64,000 nt of DNA from Spongiactinospora sp. TRM90649 (GCF_029382225.1 NZ_JARLTC010000010.1:1-64000), one strand, 5' to 3'. Positions 27,662 through 36,839 are shown, counted from the first letter of the stretch. Numbers and translations: made by a program. The notes: generated by a model from the letters alone, not told the origin.

Positions 27662-28939
27662 ATGAACGCAGGCGACGCCCCCGGCGCCTATGACGTCCGC
27701 AGGGCGGTCGAGGCAGTGTGGCGCATCGAGGCGGGCCGGATCATCGCCGGGCTCGCCCGGATCACCGGCGACATCGGCACGGCCGAGGAGCTCGCCCAGG
27801 ACGCGCTGGTCATCGCGCTGGAGCAGTGGCCCGTCTCCGGCGTGCCCGCCAACCCCGGCGCGTGGTTGACGCTCACCGCCAAGCACCGGGCGATCGACCG
27901 GATGCGGCGCGGCGCCCGCTACGCGGAGAAGCTCGCCGAGGTGGGCAGAGACCTGGAGACGCGCCAGGAGAGCGCCGAGGCCGAACTCGATGACGCCCTC
28001 GACGACCACATCGGCGACGACCTGCTGCGCCTGCTGTTCACCGCCTGCCATCCGGTGCTGCCCGGCGAGGCCCGGGTGGCGCTCACCCTGCGCCTGCTCG
28101 GCGGCCTGACCACGGGGGAGATCGCGCGGGCGTTCCTCGTCCCCGAGCCCACCGTCGGGCAGCGGATCTCCCGCGCCAAGCGCACGCTCGCCGAACGGCG
28201 GGTGGCGATCGAACTGCCCGTGCCCGGTGAACTGTCCGGACGGCTCGCCTCGGTGCTGGAGGTGATCTACCTCATCTTCAACGAGGGCTACTCGGCGACC
28301 GCCGGCGCGGACTGGACCCGCCCGGACCTCTGCCGCGAGGCGACACGGCTGGGCCGGGTGCTCGCCGGGCTGATGCCGGACCAGGCCGAGGTGCACGGCC
28401 TGGTCGCGCTGATGGAGATCCAGGCGTCGCGGGTCGCGGCCCGGATCGGTCCCGGCGGCCGTCCGGTGCTGCTGGCCGACCAGGACCGCGCGAAATGGGA
28501 CCGGCTGCTGATCCGGCGCGGGCTGGCCGCCCTGGCGCGGGCCGAGGAGATCGGCACGCTCGGCCCGTACGGCCTGCAGGCCGCCATCGCGGCATGCCAC
28601 GCCCGCGCGCCCGCCTACCAGGACACCGACTGGGAGCGGATGGCCGCCCTGTACGTGCTGCTCGCCCACGTAGCGCCCTCGCCCGTCGTGGAGCTGAACC
28701 GCGCGGTCGCGGTGGGCATGGCCCACGGCCCCGAGCGGGGGCTCCAGATCGTGGACGGGCTGGCGGAGGAGGGGGCGCTGCGCGGCTACCCGCCGCTGCC
28801 CGCCGTGCGCGGCGACCTGCTGGCCAGGCTGGGACGCGCGGCGGAGGCCCGCGAGGAGTTCGAGCGGGCCGCCGCGCTCACCCGCAACGAGCGGGAGCGC
28901 GGGGTGTTCCTGGAGCGGGCCGCCGCTCTCGGCGGGTGA
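27662..28939 (+). CDS. ECF sigma factor, ECF42-like with C-terminal extension
   Basis: A 425-residue protein. Sigma region 2 contains AEELAQDALVIALEQWP and HRAIDRMRR, and region 4 contains LTTGEIARAFLVPEPTVGQRISRAK. A long C-terminal helical extension follows (residues about 190-425; LIFNEGYSAT, PVVELNRAVAV) with TPR-like character, as in ECF42. ECF42 genes usually sit beside DGPF/YCII-family genes; none is seen here. ATG 27662 lacks a clear ribosome site; ATG 27644 is the alternative. No island operator precedes it. Confidence 0.85.
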   Translation: MNAGDAPGAYDVRRAVEAVWRIEAGRIIAGLARITGDIGTAEELAQDALVIALEQWPVSGVPANPGAWLTLTAKHRAIDRMRRGARYAEKLAEVGRDLETRQESAEAELDDALDDHIGDDLLRLLFTACHPVLPGEARVALTLRLLGGLTTGEIARAFLVPEPTVGQRISRAKRTLAERRVAIELPVPGELSGRLASVLEVIYLIFNEGYSATAGADWTRPDLCREATRLGRVLAGLMPDQAEVHGLVALMEIQASRVAARIGPGGRPVLLADQDRAKWDRLLIRRGLAALARAEEIGTLGPYGLQAAIAACHARAPAYQDTDWERMAALYVLLAHVAPSPVVELNRAVAVGMAHGPERGLQIVDGLAEEGALRGYPPLPAVRGDLLARLGRAAEAREEFERAAALTRNERERGVFLERAAALGG

Positions 28940-28943
28940 GGGG

Positions 28944-29681
28944 TCAGGCGGGCGTCCTGGAGGGGCGCCAGCCGAGCACGCTCGCGGTGTCGTCGCCGGT
29001 CACCGTGGCCGGATCGCCGGTGATCGCGAACCCCCGGTGCGGGCCGTCGTAGCCCAGCGCCGCCTCGATGGCCGCCGCCGTGTCCACGGCGGACAGCGGA
29101 GTGACGGGCCGCCCGTCTCCCATCGTGGGGTTGAACGGCTCGGCGCCGGTCGGCGGGCGCCACAGCGGCCAGTCGGCGTCAGGGGTCGGGTAGGCCAGCC
29201 GCAGGGACACCGCCGTGATCCCGCCCCCGGCCGCCTGGGTGCGGCACACCTCCTCGGCCAGCCGCTTGGACAGCCCGTACGGCTCGTCGGCGTCGGCGGC
29301 GAGACGGACGTCCACGGGCCTGACCCCGTAGTCGCGGAAGACCGCCAGGGTGCTGATGTGGACGAACCTGGGCACCCCATGCCGTCGCGCGGCGGTCAGC
29401 ACGGCGTGCACGGACCCCACGTTGACCAGGTAGGCGGCGCAGACCCGGGCGGAATCGTCCACCTGCCCGCCGCGCGGGACGACGGCGGCGAGATGGATCA
29501 CGGCGTCCATGCCGGCCAGGGCGTCGAGGGCGCCGGGCTCGGTCACGCCGGAGGCGACGACGGTGACGCCCGGCATGGCGGGGGCGGCCGGGTCGAGCAC
29601 GGTCAGCTCGTGCCGGGCGCGAAGATGCGGGATCACGTGCCCGCCCACGGTTCCGCCGCCGCCGACGAGCAGGACGCGCAT
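28944..29681 (-). CDS. NAD-dependent epimerase/dehydratase (SDR)
   Basis: A 245-residue extended SDR: nucleotide loop RVLLVGGGGTVGGHV at the N-terminus, STLAVF, and the catalytic YGLSK. Length is short, so the C-terminal substrate domain is reduced. ATG 29681 has GGAGGT upstream; the longer frame adds seven residues without support. It converges on the sigma factor gene. Confidence 0.82.
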   Translation of the reverse strand: MRVLLVGGGGTVGGHVIPHLRARHELTVLDPAAPAMPGVTVVASGVTEPGALDALAGMDAVIHLAAVVPRGGQVDDSARVCAAYLVNVGSVHAVLTAARRHGVPRFVHISTLAVFRDYGVRPVDVRLAADADEPYGLSKRLAEEVCRTQAAGGGITAVSLRLAYPTPDADWPLWRPPTGAEPFNPTMGDGRPVTPLSAVDTAAAIEAALGYDGPHRGFAITGDPATVTGDDTASVLGWRPSRTPA

Positions 29682-29756
29682 GCCGTACCTCCGGTGTCTC
29701 AAGGCGATGTCTCAAGGCGATGTCACGGTTCGATGTCGAGATCGATCTGAACCCTA

Positions 29757-29802
29757 TAACGGACGGGGCCGAAATGACATCATGTTTCGGGCTAGGCCGA
29801 TA
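29757..29802 (+). promoter_or_regulatory. tandem island operators F before the beta-propeller gene
   Basis: Two copies of the island repeat: TAACGGAC-GG-GGCCGAAA at 29757-29774 and TTTCGGGC-TA-GGCCGATA at 29785-29802, spaced 28 bp start to start. A TATAAC element at 29755-29760 may be the -10. Both copies are imperfect but share the CGG-N6-CCG core. Confidence 0.5.
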
Positions 29803-29815
29803 TAGGAGGGCTCAA

Positions 29816-31798
29816 TTGAGACGGTTGGCATTGGTGGCGGGCCTCGTGGCCGCTCTGGCGCTGTGGCCGGGGGTCGCGACCGCCGATGGGCAGGCGCCCA
29901 TGACCGGCGCGGAGGAGGACCTCGGGCATTCCATCCCGGCTCGCGTCCTCTCGCAGGAGCAATCGCAGGGCGTGGACGCCGAGGGGCGGCCCCAGGCGTA
30001 CTGGGTGACGGCGGGCAACACCGAGACGCCGGCGATGTTCCAGGTCACCGACATCCGGTCGCGGCAGGTGGTGTTCCGGGAACGCCTCCCCGCCGGGATC
30101 AACAGCTGGGCGAGCACGTTCTCGGCCGCCGACGGCACGGTGTACTTCGGCATGACCGAGGGCCAGCTCTACCGCTGGAAGCCCGGCGACGCCAAGGTGA
30201 CCTCGCTCGGCGTGCCGTACCAGGGGGAGGGCATCTGGCGCCTGGCCGCCGCGCCCGACGGCACCGTCTACGGCGGCACCTACCCGGGTGGGCTGCTCAT
30301 CTCCTACGACCCGAGCTCGGGACGGTTCACGAACCACGGACAGCTCGTGCCGGGGGAGACCTACGGCAGGTCGCTGGCGGTGGACGAGAAGAGCGTCTAC
30401 TTCGGCACCCAGCCCCGCGCCCGGATGGCCCGCTTCGACCGCGCCACCGGCCAGGCCGAGCAGATCGCGCTGCCCGCCGAGTACGCGACCCACGAGGTCG
30501 TCTACGACATGACCCTGGCCGGGAAGTACCTGCTGCTGCGCGTGCAGCCGTCCAACGACCTGCTCGTCTACGACCGTGAGAGCGGCACGTACGCCGACAT
30601 CGTGAAGGCCATCTCCGGCCGGCAGATCTCCACCCTCGACCCCACGGGCCGCTACGTCTACTTCCGCATCTCCTCGGAAGGCGTGGTCCGCTACGACCTG
30701 ACCACGCTGACCTGGACCAAGACCGGGTGGGGGCCGAACGCGTTCCCCGGCTCCTGGGCGTGGATCGACATGGCCGACCCGGACTTCCCCGGCAAGTCGC
30801 TGGCGATGACGTACTACTACGGGCGCATCTACGTCTGGAACCCCGAGACGCGCAAGTCCGCCTACGTCGGCGAGGCGGACCTGGAGGGCACGCCCAACCC
30901 GCTGCAGTCGCTCGGCCGCGCCCCCGACGGAGCGATCCACGTCGGCGCGTTCCTCTCCCCGCCCGGAATGGCGCGTTTCGACCCGGCGACGGGATCGACC
31001 GGCCTGCTGGCCTCCGCCGGGCAGGTCGAGGGCTTCGGCACCTACGGCCGTCACCTGGTCTACGGCCGCTACCCCGACGGCCAGCTCCTCGACTACGACA
31101 TCGACCGGCCGTGGGCCTACGGCACCAACCCGGGGCCCGCCGTGACCATCGGCCGGGAGCAGGACAGGCCGCAGGCGTTCGCCGCCGTCGGCGACCTGAT
31201 GGCGGTGGGCAGCGTGCCCAAGTCCGGACGGCTGGGCGGCGCCCTCACCCTCTGGAACCCGGCCACCGGCGCGATCGACGTGCGCCGTGACATCGTGCCC
31301 GCGCAGAGCGTGGTCTCCCTGGCCGCGGCGGACGGCCTGATCTACGGCGGCACCTCGATCAACGGCGGCTACGGCATCGAGCCCACCGCCACCGAGGCCC
31401 GGCTGTTCGTGTTCGACCCCGCCACCGGCAAGGTCGTCCGCACCATCACCCCCGTGCCCGGCGCCACCTCGGTCAACGCGCTGACCGTCGACGCCAGGGG
31501 CCGGATCTGGGGCCTGGCCGACGGCACGGTGTTCGCCTACGACGCCCGCCCGGGCAAGGTGGTGAAGTCCAGGAAGATCTTCCCCGTCCAGAAGACCATG
31601 TACGGCCAGGAGCGCGGCCTGGTGCTGCGTGACGGCCGCACGGCCTACGCCTCGATCGCCGGTGCGCTGTGGCGGATCGACGTGCCCAGCATGAAGGCGG
31701 TCAAGGTGGTCGGCGGCGGCGTCTCGCACCTCATCGAAGGCGGCGACGGCAACCTCTACTACACCCGTAGCACCAAGCTCTACCGCTGGAAATTCTGA
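29816..31798 (+). CDS. secreted beta-propeller protein, unknown function
   Basis: A 660-residue exported protein. The TTG at 29816 with AGGAGGG five bases upstream gives a classic signal peptide (RRLALVAGLVAALALWPG, cleavage near ATA-DG). The mature part has many repeats of the kind DGTVYFGMTEGQLYRW, DGTVYGGTYPGG and KSVYFGTQ, which indicate a beta-propeller with Asp/Gly turns. It ends LYRWKF. It may bind or process polysaccharide outside the cell; no catalytic motif is recognised. The island operators upstream tie it to the importer regulon. Confidence 0.78.
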   Translation: MRRLALVAGLVAALALWPGVATADGQAPMTGAEEDLGHSIPARVLSQEQSQGVDAEGRPQAYWVTAGNTETPAMFQVTDIRSRQVVFRERLPAGINSWASTFSAADGTVYFGMTEGQLYRWKPGDAKVTSLGVPYQGEGIWRLAAAPDGTVYGGTYPGGLLISYDPSSGRFTNHGQLVPGETYGRSLAVDEKSVYFGTQPRARMARFDRATGQAEQIALPAEYATHEVVYDMTLAGKYLLLRVQPSNDLLVYDRESGTYADIVKAISGRQISTLDPTGRYVYFRISSEGVVRYDLTTLTWTKTGWGPNAFPGSWAWIDMADPDFPGKSLAMTYYYGRIYVWNPETRKSAYVGEADLEGTPNPLQSLGRAPDGAIHVGAFLSPPGMARFDPATGSTGLLASAGQVEGFGTYGRHLVYGRYPDGQLLDYDIDRPWAYGTNPGPAVTIGREQDRPQAFAAVGDLMAVGSVPKSGRLGGALTLWNPATGAIDVRRDIVPAQSVVSLAAADGLIYGGTSINGGYGIEPTATEARLFVFDPATGKVVRTITPVPGATSVNALTVDARGRIWGLADGTVFAYDARPGKVVKSRKIFPVQKTMYGQERGLVLRDGRTAYASIAGALWRIDVPSMKAVKVVGGGVSHLIEGGDGNLYYTRSTKLYRWKF

Positions 31799-31806
31799 CA
31801 TTCTGC

Positions 31807-31833
31807 GGTGAGATACCGGCTCCATATCTCGCC
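31807..31833. terminator. hairpin between convergent propeller and pgl genes
   Basis: GGTGAGATA at 31807-31815 pairs with TATCTCGCC at 31825-31833 (one G-U pair), with a 9-base loop. It can serve both converging operons. Confidence 0.5.
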
Positions 31834-31870
31834 CCGTGCATCCCGTGGCGCGTTGCGACGCCCGGGCCGC

Positions 31871-32641
31871 TCAGGCCACGGCGAACGGGCCCAGCTCCGG
31901 CGGGATCTTCGCGGCGGCGGCACGGTCCAGCAGGAACAGCGTGCGCCCACCGCGCGCCCCGGCGGCCGGGATCTGCATGACCCCCGCGCCGCCGAGCGCC
32001 AGCCGGGCCGCCTTGGCCTTCTCCTCGCCCGCCGCGACCACCCAGACCTCACGGGCCGCCCGGATCGACGGCATGGTCAGCGAGATCCTGGTCGGCGGCG
32101 GCTTGGGGGAGCCGTGCACCGCCACCACCGGACGCTCGTCGTACAGCGCGGGCGACTCCGGGAACAGCGAGGCGACGTGGCCGTCCGGCCCCATCCCCAA
32201 GAGGAGCAGGTCGAACGCGGGCACCGGCCCGTGATCCTCCGGCCGGGCCGCGCGGCGCAGCTCCCGGGCGTAGGCCTCGGCCGACTCCTCGGCCGACATC
32301 CCCGAGTCGGGCCCCCGCATGACGTGGACCCGCTCCGGGTCCACGTCCACGTGGTCGAGCAGCGCCGCCCGCGCGCCCGTCTCGTTGCGCTCCGCGTCGC
32401 CCTCGTCCAGGAAACGCTCGTCGCCCCACCAGATGTCCAGGTGGCGCCAGTCCACCGCGTCACGCGCCGGGGTGGCCGCGACCTCGGCCAGCGTCGCCAG
32501 GCCCACCGTGCCACCGGTGAGCACCAGCGAGGCGGACCCGGCCGCGGACTGCCGGTCCACCAGACGCGAGATGAGACGGGCGGCGACGGCCTTGGCGAGC
32601 ACGTCGGCGTCGCGGTGCACGACAACGCCGGGAACGGTCAC
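31871..32641 (-). CDS. pgl: 6-phosphogluconolactonase
   Basis: A 256-residue Pgl/DevB that hydrolyses 6-phosphogluconolactone, the second step of the oxidative pentose phosphate pathway. Seen: LVLTGGTVGLATL, IWWGDERFLDEGDAERN, LLLGMGPDGHVASLFP and the sugar-isomerase-like fold. GTG start; last gene of the pentose phosphate operon. Confidence 0.95.
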   Translation of the reverse strand: MTVPGVVVHRDADVLAKAVAARLISRLVDRQSAAGSASLVLTGGTVGLATLAEVAATPARDAVDWRHLDIWWGDERFLDEGDAERNETGARAALLDHVDVDPERVHVMRGPDSGMSAEESAEAYARELRRAARPEDHGPVPAFDLLLLGMGPDGHVASLFPESPALYDERPVVAVHGSPKPPPTRISLTMPSIRAAREVWVVAAGEEKAKAARLALGGAGVMQIPAAGARGGRTLFLLDRAAAAKIPPELGPFAVA

Positions 32642-32683
32642 GGTGGTGCCCTTCTTGATGGTTCTAGTGGTACGGCGCGGCGG

Positions 32684-33583
32684 CTAGCCGGCCAGTCGCC
32701 GGATCGCCGTCGCGTAGATCTCGTCAGGGTCGAGCCGGCGGAGCTCCTCGGCCAGCAGCTCCGAGGTCGGTCGGCGCGCCAGCGCCACCCGGCGGTCCGG
32801 CTGCCCCGGCCGCGACAGCGTCGCCAGCCGCGAGTCGGTCCTGGTGACCCGGACCTCGCCGTCGGCAGTGACCAGCCGCACCCCGGTCAGGCCGGGCCCG
32901 GCGGAGTCGGCCACCTCGATCGGCGCGCCCAGCCGCTCCGACAGCCACGCCGCGAGCAGCGGCGGGCTCGGATCTCCGGAGACCCCCTCCACGGCGCCCG
33001 AATCGACCTCACCGATCGGCTGGTCGAGCGCCGCGGCCAGCAGGCTGCGCCACGGGGTCAGCCGGGTCCAGGCCAGATCGGTGTCGCCGGGAATGTAACC
33101 CCTGGACCGGTTCGTGATCGCTTTGACCGCGTCGGCCGAGGCCCTGGCGTCGGTGATCCGCCGCTGGGCCAGCAGGCCGATCGGGTTCTTGGCGGGGACC
33201 TGCGGGCAGTCGCCCGGCCACCAGGCGACCACCGGGGTGTCGGGCAGCAGCAGCGGGCTCACCACGGACTCGGCGTGCCGGGTCAGCTCGCCGTACAGGC
33301 GCAGCAGGACCGTCTCGCCCGGTGTGGACTCGCCGATCCGCAGCTCGGCGTCGAGCCGGCTCGGCTCGTCGTCGGAGCGCGCGATCACCACGACGATCCG
33401 CGAGGGATGCTCGCGGGCGGCGTCGGTGGCCGCGCGCACCGCGTCGTACTGGTTGCTCTCATCGCAGACCGTCACCAGCGTCAGCACCATGCCGATGGCA
33501 GGCGCCCCCATCTGGTGGCGCAGATGGGTGAGCTGAGTGGAGATCTTGGAGGCGGTCGTGCCGCTCAGCATGAAGCTCGTCAT
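32684..33583 (-). CDS. opcA: glucose-6-phosphate dehydrogenase assembly protein OpcA
   Basis: A 299-residue OpcA, which assists assembly or redox activation of Zwf in actinobacteria and cyanobacteria. Conserved stretches include NRSRGYIPGDTDLAWTRLTPW and PVVAWWPGDCP. ATG 33583 lies one base from the zwf stop, so the genes are coupled. Confidence 0.94.
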   Translation of the reverse strand: MTSFMLSGTTASKISTQLTHLRHQMGAPAIGMVLTLVTVCDESNQYDAVRAATDAAREHPSRIVVVIARSDDEPSRLDAELRIGESTPGETVLLRLYGELTRHAESVVSPLLLPDTPVVAWWPGDCPQVPAKNPIGLLAQRRITDARASADAVKAITNRSRGYIPGDTDLAWTRLTPWRSLLAAALDQPIGEVDSGAVEGVSGDPSPPLLAAWLSERLGAPIEVADSAGPGLTGVRLVTADGEVRVTRTDSRLATLSRPGQPDRRVALARRPTSELLAEELRRLDPDEIYATAIRRLAG

Positions 33584-33584
33584 G

Positions 33585-35189
33585 TCAGAGCCTCCTCCAG
33601 ACCCGCCCGTCGCGGGCCATCATCTTGTCGGCCGACGCCGGGCCCCACGTGCCCGCCGCGTAACCCTCCGGCTGCCCCTGGGTGGCCCAGAAGTCTTCGA
33701 TCGGGTCGAGGATCCGCCAGGACAGCTCCACCTCCCGCTGATGCGGGAACAACGGCGGATCGCCGATCAGCACGTCGACCAGCAGCCGCTCGTAGGCCTC
33801 GGGGGAGGACTCCATGAAGGACTCGCCGTAGGCGAAGTCCATGCTCACATCGCGGACCTCCATGGCCGTGCCCGGCACCTTCGAGCCGAACCTGACCGTG
33901 ATGCCCTCGTCCGGCTGGACCCGGATGACCAGGGCGTTCTGCCCGAGGATCTCGGTGTCGTCCTTGCTGAAGGGCAGGTGCGGGGCCCGCTGGAACACGA
34001 TCGCGACCTCGGTCACCCGGCGGCCCAGCCGCTTGCCGGTGCGCAGGTAGAACGGCACGCCCGCCCAGCGCCGGTTGGCGATCTCCAGCTTGACCGCCGC
34101 GTAGGTCTCGGTCACCGAGTCCGGCGGGATGCCGTCCTCCTCCAGGTAGCCCACCACGTGCTCGCCGCCCTGCCAGCCCGCGGTGTAGGCCCCGCGCGCG
34201 GTGCCCAGCGCCAGGTCGTGCGGCAGCCGCACGGCCTTGAGGACCTTCTCCTTCTCCCGGCGCAGCGCGTCGGCGTCGAAGGACGTGGGGTCCTCCATGC
34301 CGATCAGCGCCAGGAGCTGCAGCAGGTGGTTCTGGATGACGTCGCGCGCGGCGCCGATGCCGTCGTAGTAGCCGGCCCGGCCGCCGATGCCGATGTCCTC
34401 GGCCATGGTGATCTGCACGTGGTCCACGTAGCCGCGGTTCCAGATCGGTTCCCACAGGTTGTTGGCGAACCGCAGCGCCATGATGTTCTGGACGGTCTCC
34501 TTGCCCAGGTAGTGGTCGATCCGGAAGACCGAGCTCTCCGGGAAGACCGCGCTGGTGATGGAGTTCAGCTCCTGGGCGCTCCGCAGGTCGTGCCCGAACG
34601 GCTTCTCGATGACGACCCGCCGCCAGGCCCCGTCGGGCGCGTCGGCCAGCCCCGTGCGCCGGAGCTGCTCGACCACCTTGGGGAAGAACTTCGGCGGCAC
34701 CGACAGGTAGAAGGCGTAGTTGCCGCCCGTGCCGCGGGTCTCGTCGATCTCCTTCAGCGCCATGGCCAGCGCGTCGAACGCGCCGTCGTCGGAGAACTCG
34801 CCGGGCACGAAGGCGATGCCCTCGCGAAGCTGCCGCCAGACCTCCTCGCGGAACGGCGTGCGCGCGTGCTCCTTGATGGCGTCGTGGGTGAGCTGCGCGA
34901 AGTCCTGGTCACGCCACTCCCGCCGGGCGAACCCGACCAGGGAGAACCCCGGGGGCAGCAGCCCCCGGTTGCCCAGGTCGTAGATCGCCGGCAGCAGCTT
35001 CCGCTTGGCCAGGTCACCGGTGACCCCGAACAGCACCAGCACACACGGCCCCGCCACGCGGGGCAGGCGCTTGTCGCGCGGGTCGCGCAGCGGGTTGGTC
35101 CGCATCACGTCTTCCGTCGTCGCCGCCACCGACGCCGCGGCGGCGACGGTCTGTGCCTCGTCCGCAGGAGCGGCCGGCTCAGTGCTCAT
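33585..35189 (-). CDS. zwf: glucose-6-phosphate 1-dehydrogenase
   Basis: A 534-residue G6PDH, the entry to the oxidative pentose phosphate pathway. The nucleotide loop VLFGVTGDLAKRKL, the substrate-binding IDHYLGKETVQN and the C-terminal domain (DGVWRRL-like end) are present. About 28 Ala/Glu-rich residues precede the conserved MRTNPLRDPRDKRL. The first ATG has a GAGGG-containing leader; an internal ATG at residue 29 is possible. Confidence 0.96.
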   Translation of the reverse strand: MSTEPAAPADEAQTVAAAASVAATTEDVMRTNPLRDPRDKRLPRVAGPCVLVLFGVTGDLAKRKLLPAIYDLGNRGLLPPGFSLVGFARREWRDQDFAQLTHDAIKEHARTPFREEVWRQLREGIAFVPGEFSDDGAFDALAMALKEIDETRGTGGNYAFYLSVPPKFFPKVVEQLRRTGLADAPDGAWRRVVIEKPFGHDLRSAQELNSITSAVFPESSVFRIDHYLGKETVQNIMALRFANNLWEPIWNRGYVDHVQITMAEDIGIGGRAGYYDGIGAARDVIQNHLLQLLALIGMEDPTSFDADALRREKEKVLKAVRLPHDLALGTARGAYTAGWQGGEHVVGYLEEDGIPPDSVTETYAAVKLEIANRRWAGVPFYLRTGKRLGRRVTEVAIVFQRAPHLPFSKDDTEILGQNALVIRVQPDEGITVRFGSKVPGTAMEVRDVSMDFAYGESFMESSPEAYERLLVDVLIGDPPLFPHQREVELSWRILDPIEDFWATQGQPEGYAAGTWGPASADKMMARDGRVWRRL

Positions 35190-35225
35190 CTGTCTGGCCC
35201 TCGCTCGAATATCCCTGATCCGTGG

Positions 35226-36839
35226 TCATTCCTTGCGGGCCGCGGCGAGGAGGTGGGCCACGCCCGCCACGCGGTCGGTGAGGTGCAGCCGGACCACCGG
35301 CCGCCCGCGCCCCGTGAGCGCGCCGAGATCGCCGAGCGCCTGGGCGAGCTGCAGCCTGCCCAGCGTGTACGGCTTGCCCGGCACCTCGATGTCGTCGGTC
35401 ACCGCGCCGGTGATCTGCAGGAACACGCCGTTCTGCGGGCCGCCCTTGTGATACTGGCCGGTGGAGTGCAGGAAGCGCGGCCCCCAGCCGAAGGTCACCG
35501 GCCGCTCGGTGCGCACGGCCAGCAGTGCCCGCAGGGTCGCCGGGTCGCGTGCCGTCCACGCCTCGGTGAGCTGGTCGAGGGAGGCGTCCTCGGGCTGCGC
35601 GACGTCGAAGGCGGCCCAGCGGTCCAGGTAGGCCAGCACCGCGAGGTAACCGTCGTCGGGCACCGCGCGCAGCAGCCCGGTGAGCACGTCGGAGAGGTCG
35701 GACGGGTCGCCCGGCACGTGGCCGTAGACCTCGACCGGGCCGTCCACCAGAACGGGCTTCTCCTCGCCGAACCCGGCCGCGAGGATCGCGGCGGTGTTCT
35801 CCTTGGACTCGGCCACGTTCGGCTGGTCGAACGGGTCGATGCCGAGCAGCCGGCCGGCGATCGCCGTGGCGTACTCCCAGACCAGGAACTGCGCCCCGAG
35901 CGGGCCGTCCACCCGAACCCGGCCCTCGCCGCCGATGCCTACCACGAACTCGTCGGGAGCGCCGGTCGGGTCGCCGGAGACCACCGGCAGGACGCCCTTG
36001 CCGTTCTTGCCGGTGGACTCGGCCACGAGCTGCTCGATCCAGTCGGGCAGGCCGCTGATCTCGGACAGACGGTCGTCCAGCAGCAGCTTGTCCCGGCCGT
36101 CGAGCGCGGCCTGGCCGAGCGCGGCCCCCAGGTCGAGCCCGGGGTTGCCCTCGGTCTCGGCCAGCGAGGCGTGCACCGCCTCGGCGTCGTCGAGCAGCCG
36201 CGTGACGTCGGCCCCGGCCAGCGCGCTGGGCACCAGGCCGAAGGCGCTCAGCGCGCTGTAGCGCCCGCCCACGTTGGGGTCGGCCAGGATCACCGTGTAG
36301 CCCGCCTCGATGGCGGCCTGTTCCAGCGGCGAGCCGGGGTCGGTGACGACCACGATCCGGTCGGCCGGGTCGATCCCGGCGTCGCGGAAGGCCCGCTCGT
36401 AGATCCGGCGGTGACTGTCGGTCTCGACCGTGCCGCCGCTCTTGCTCGCCACCACCAGGATCGTGCGCTCCAGGCGGTCGTCCAGCGCCCGGCGCACCTG
36501 GCCGGGGTCGGTGGTGTCGAGCACGGTCAGCGGGACGTCGGCGGTGGCGCAGATGACCTCGGGCGCCAGCGAGGAGCCGCCCATGCCCGCCAGCACCACG
36601 TGGTCGAGGCCCTCGGCGCGGGCCCGCTCCACCAGTTCGCCGATCTCGGGCAGCAGCTCCCTGCTGGTCAGCGGGAGGTTGAGCCAGCCGAGGCGGATGG
36701 CCGCCTCGGCCTGGGCGTCCGGGCCCCACAGCGTGGGGTCGCCGGCGGCGAGCGCCTGTGGCACGCCGTCGGCGGCCAGGGCGCCGGCCGCCCGCGCGGC
36801 GCCGTCCGCCGTCGCGTCGTCACCGAATGTCACCGTCAT
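35226..36839 (-). CDS. pgi: glucose-6-phosphate isomerase
   Basis: A 537-residue SIS-fold isomerase of the actinobacterial type. Seen: LAGMGGSSLAPEV, VASKSGGTVETDS, DQPNVAESKENT and FGWGPRFLHSTGQYHKGG. The start is taken as ATG 36839; GTG 36848 overlapping the tal stop is an alternative. The same reading frame runs on upstream without meaning through tal. It sits between tal and zwf in the operon. Confidence 0.92.
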   Translation of the reverse strand: MTVTFGDDATADGAARAAGALAADGVPQALAAGDPTLWGPDAQAEAAIRLGWLNLPLTSRELLPEIGELVERARAEGLDHVVLAGMGGSSLAPEVICATADVPLTVLDTTDPGQVRRALDDRLERTILVVASKSGGTVETDSHRRIYERAFRDAGIDPADRIVVVTDPGSPLEQAAIEAGYTVILADPNVGGRYSALSAFGLVPSALAGADVTRLLDDAEAVHASLAETEGNPGLDLGAALGQAALDGRDKLLLDDRLSEISGLPDWIEQLVAESTGKNGKGVLPVVSGDPTGAPDEFVVGIGGEGRVRVDGPLGAQFLVWEYATAIAGRLLGIDPFDQPNVAESKENTAAILAAGFGEEKPVLVDGPVEVYGHVPGDPSDLSDVLTGLLRAVPDDGYLAVLAYLDRWAAFDVAQPEDASLDQLTEAWTARDPATLRALLAVRTERPVTFGWGPRFLHSTGQYHKGGPQNGVFLQITGAVTDDIEVPGKPYTLGRLQLAQALGDLGALTGRGRPVVRLHLTDRVAGVAHLLAAARKE

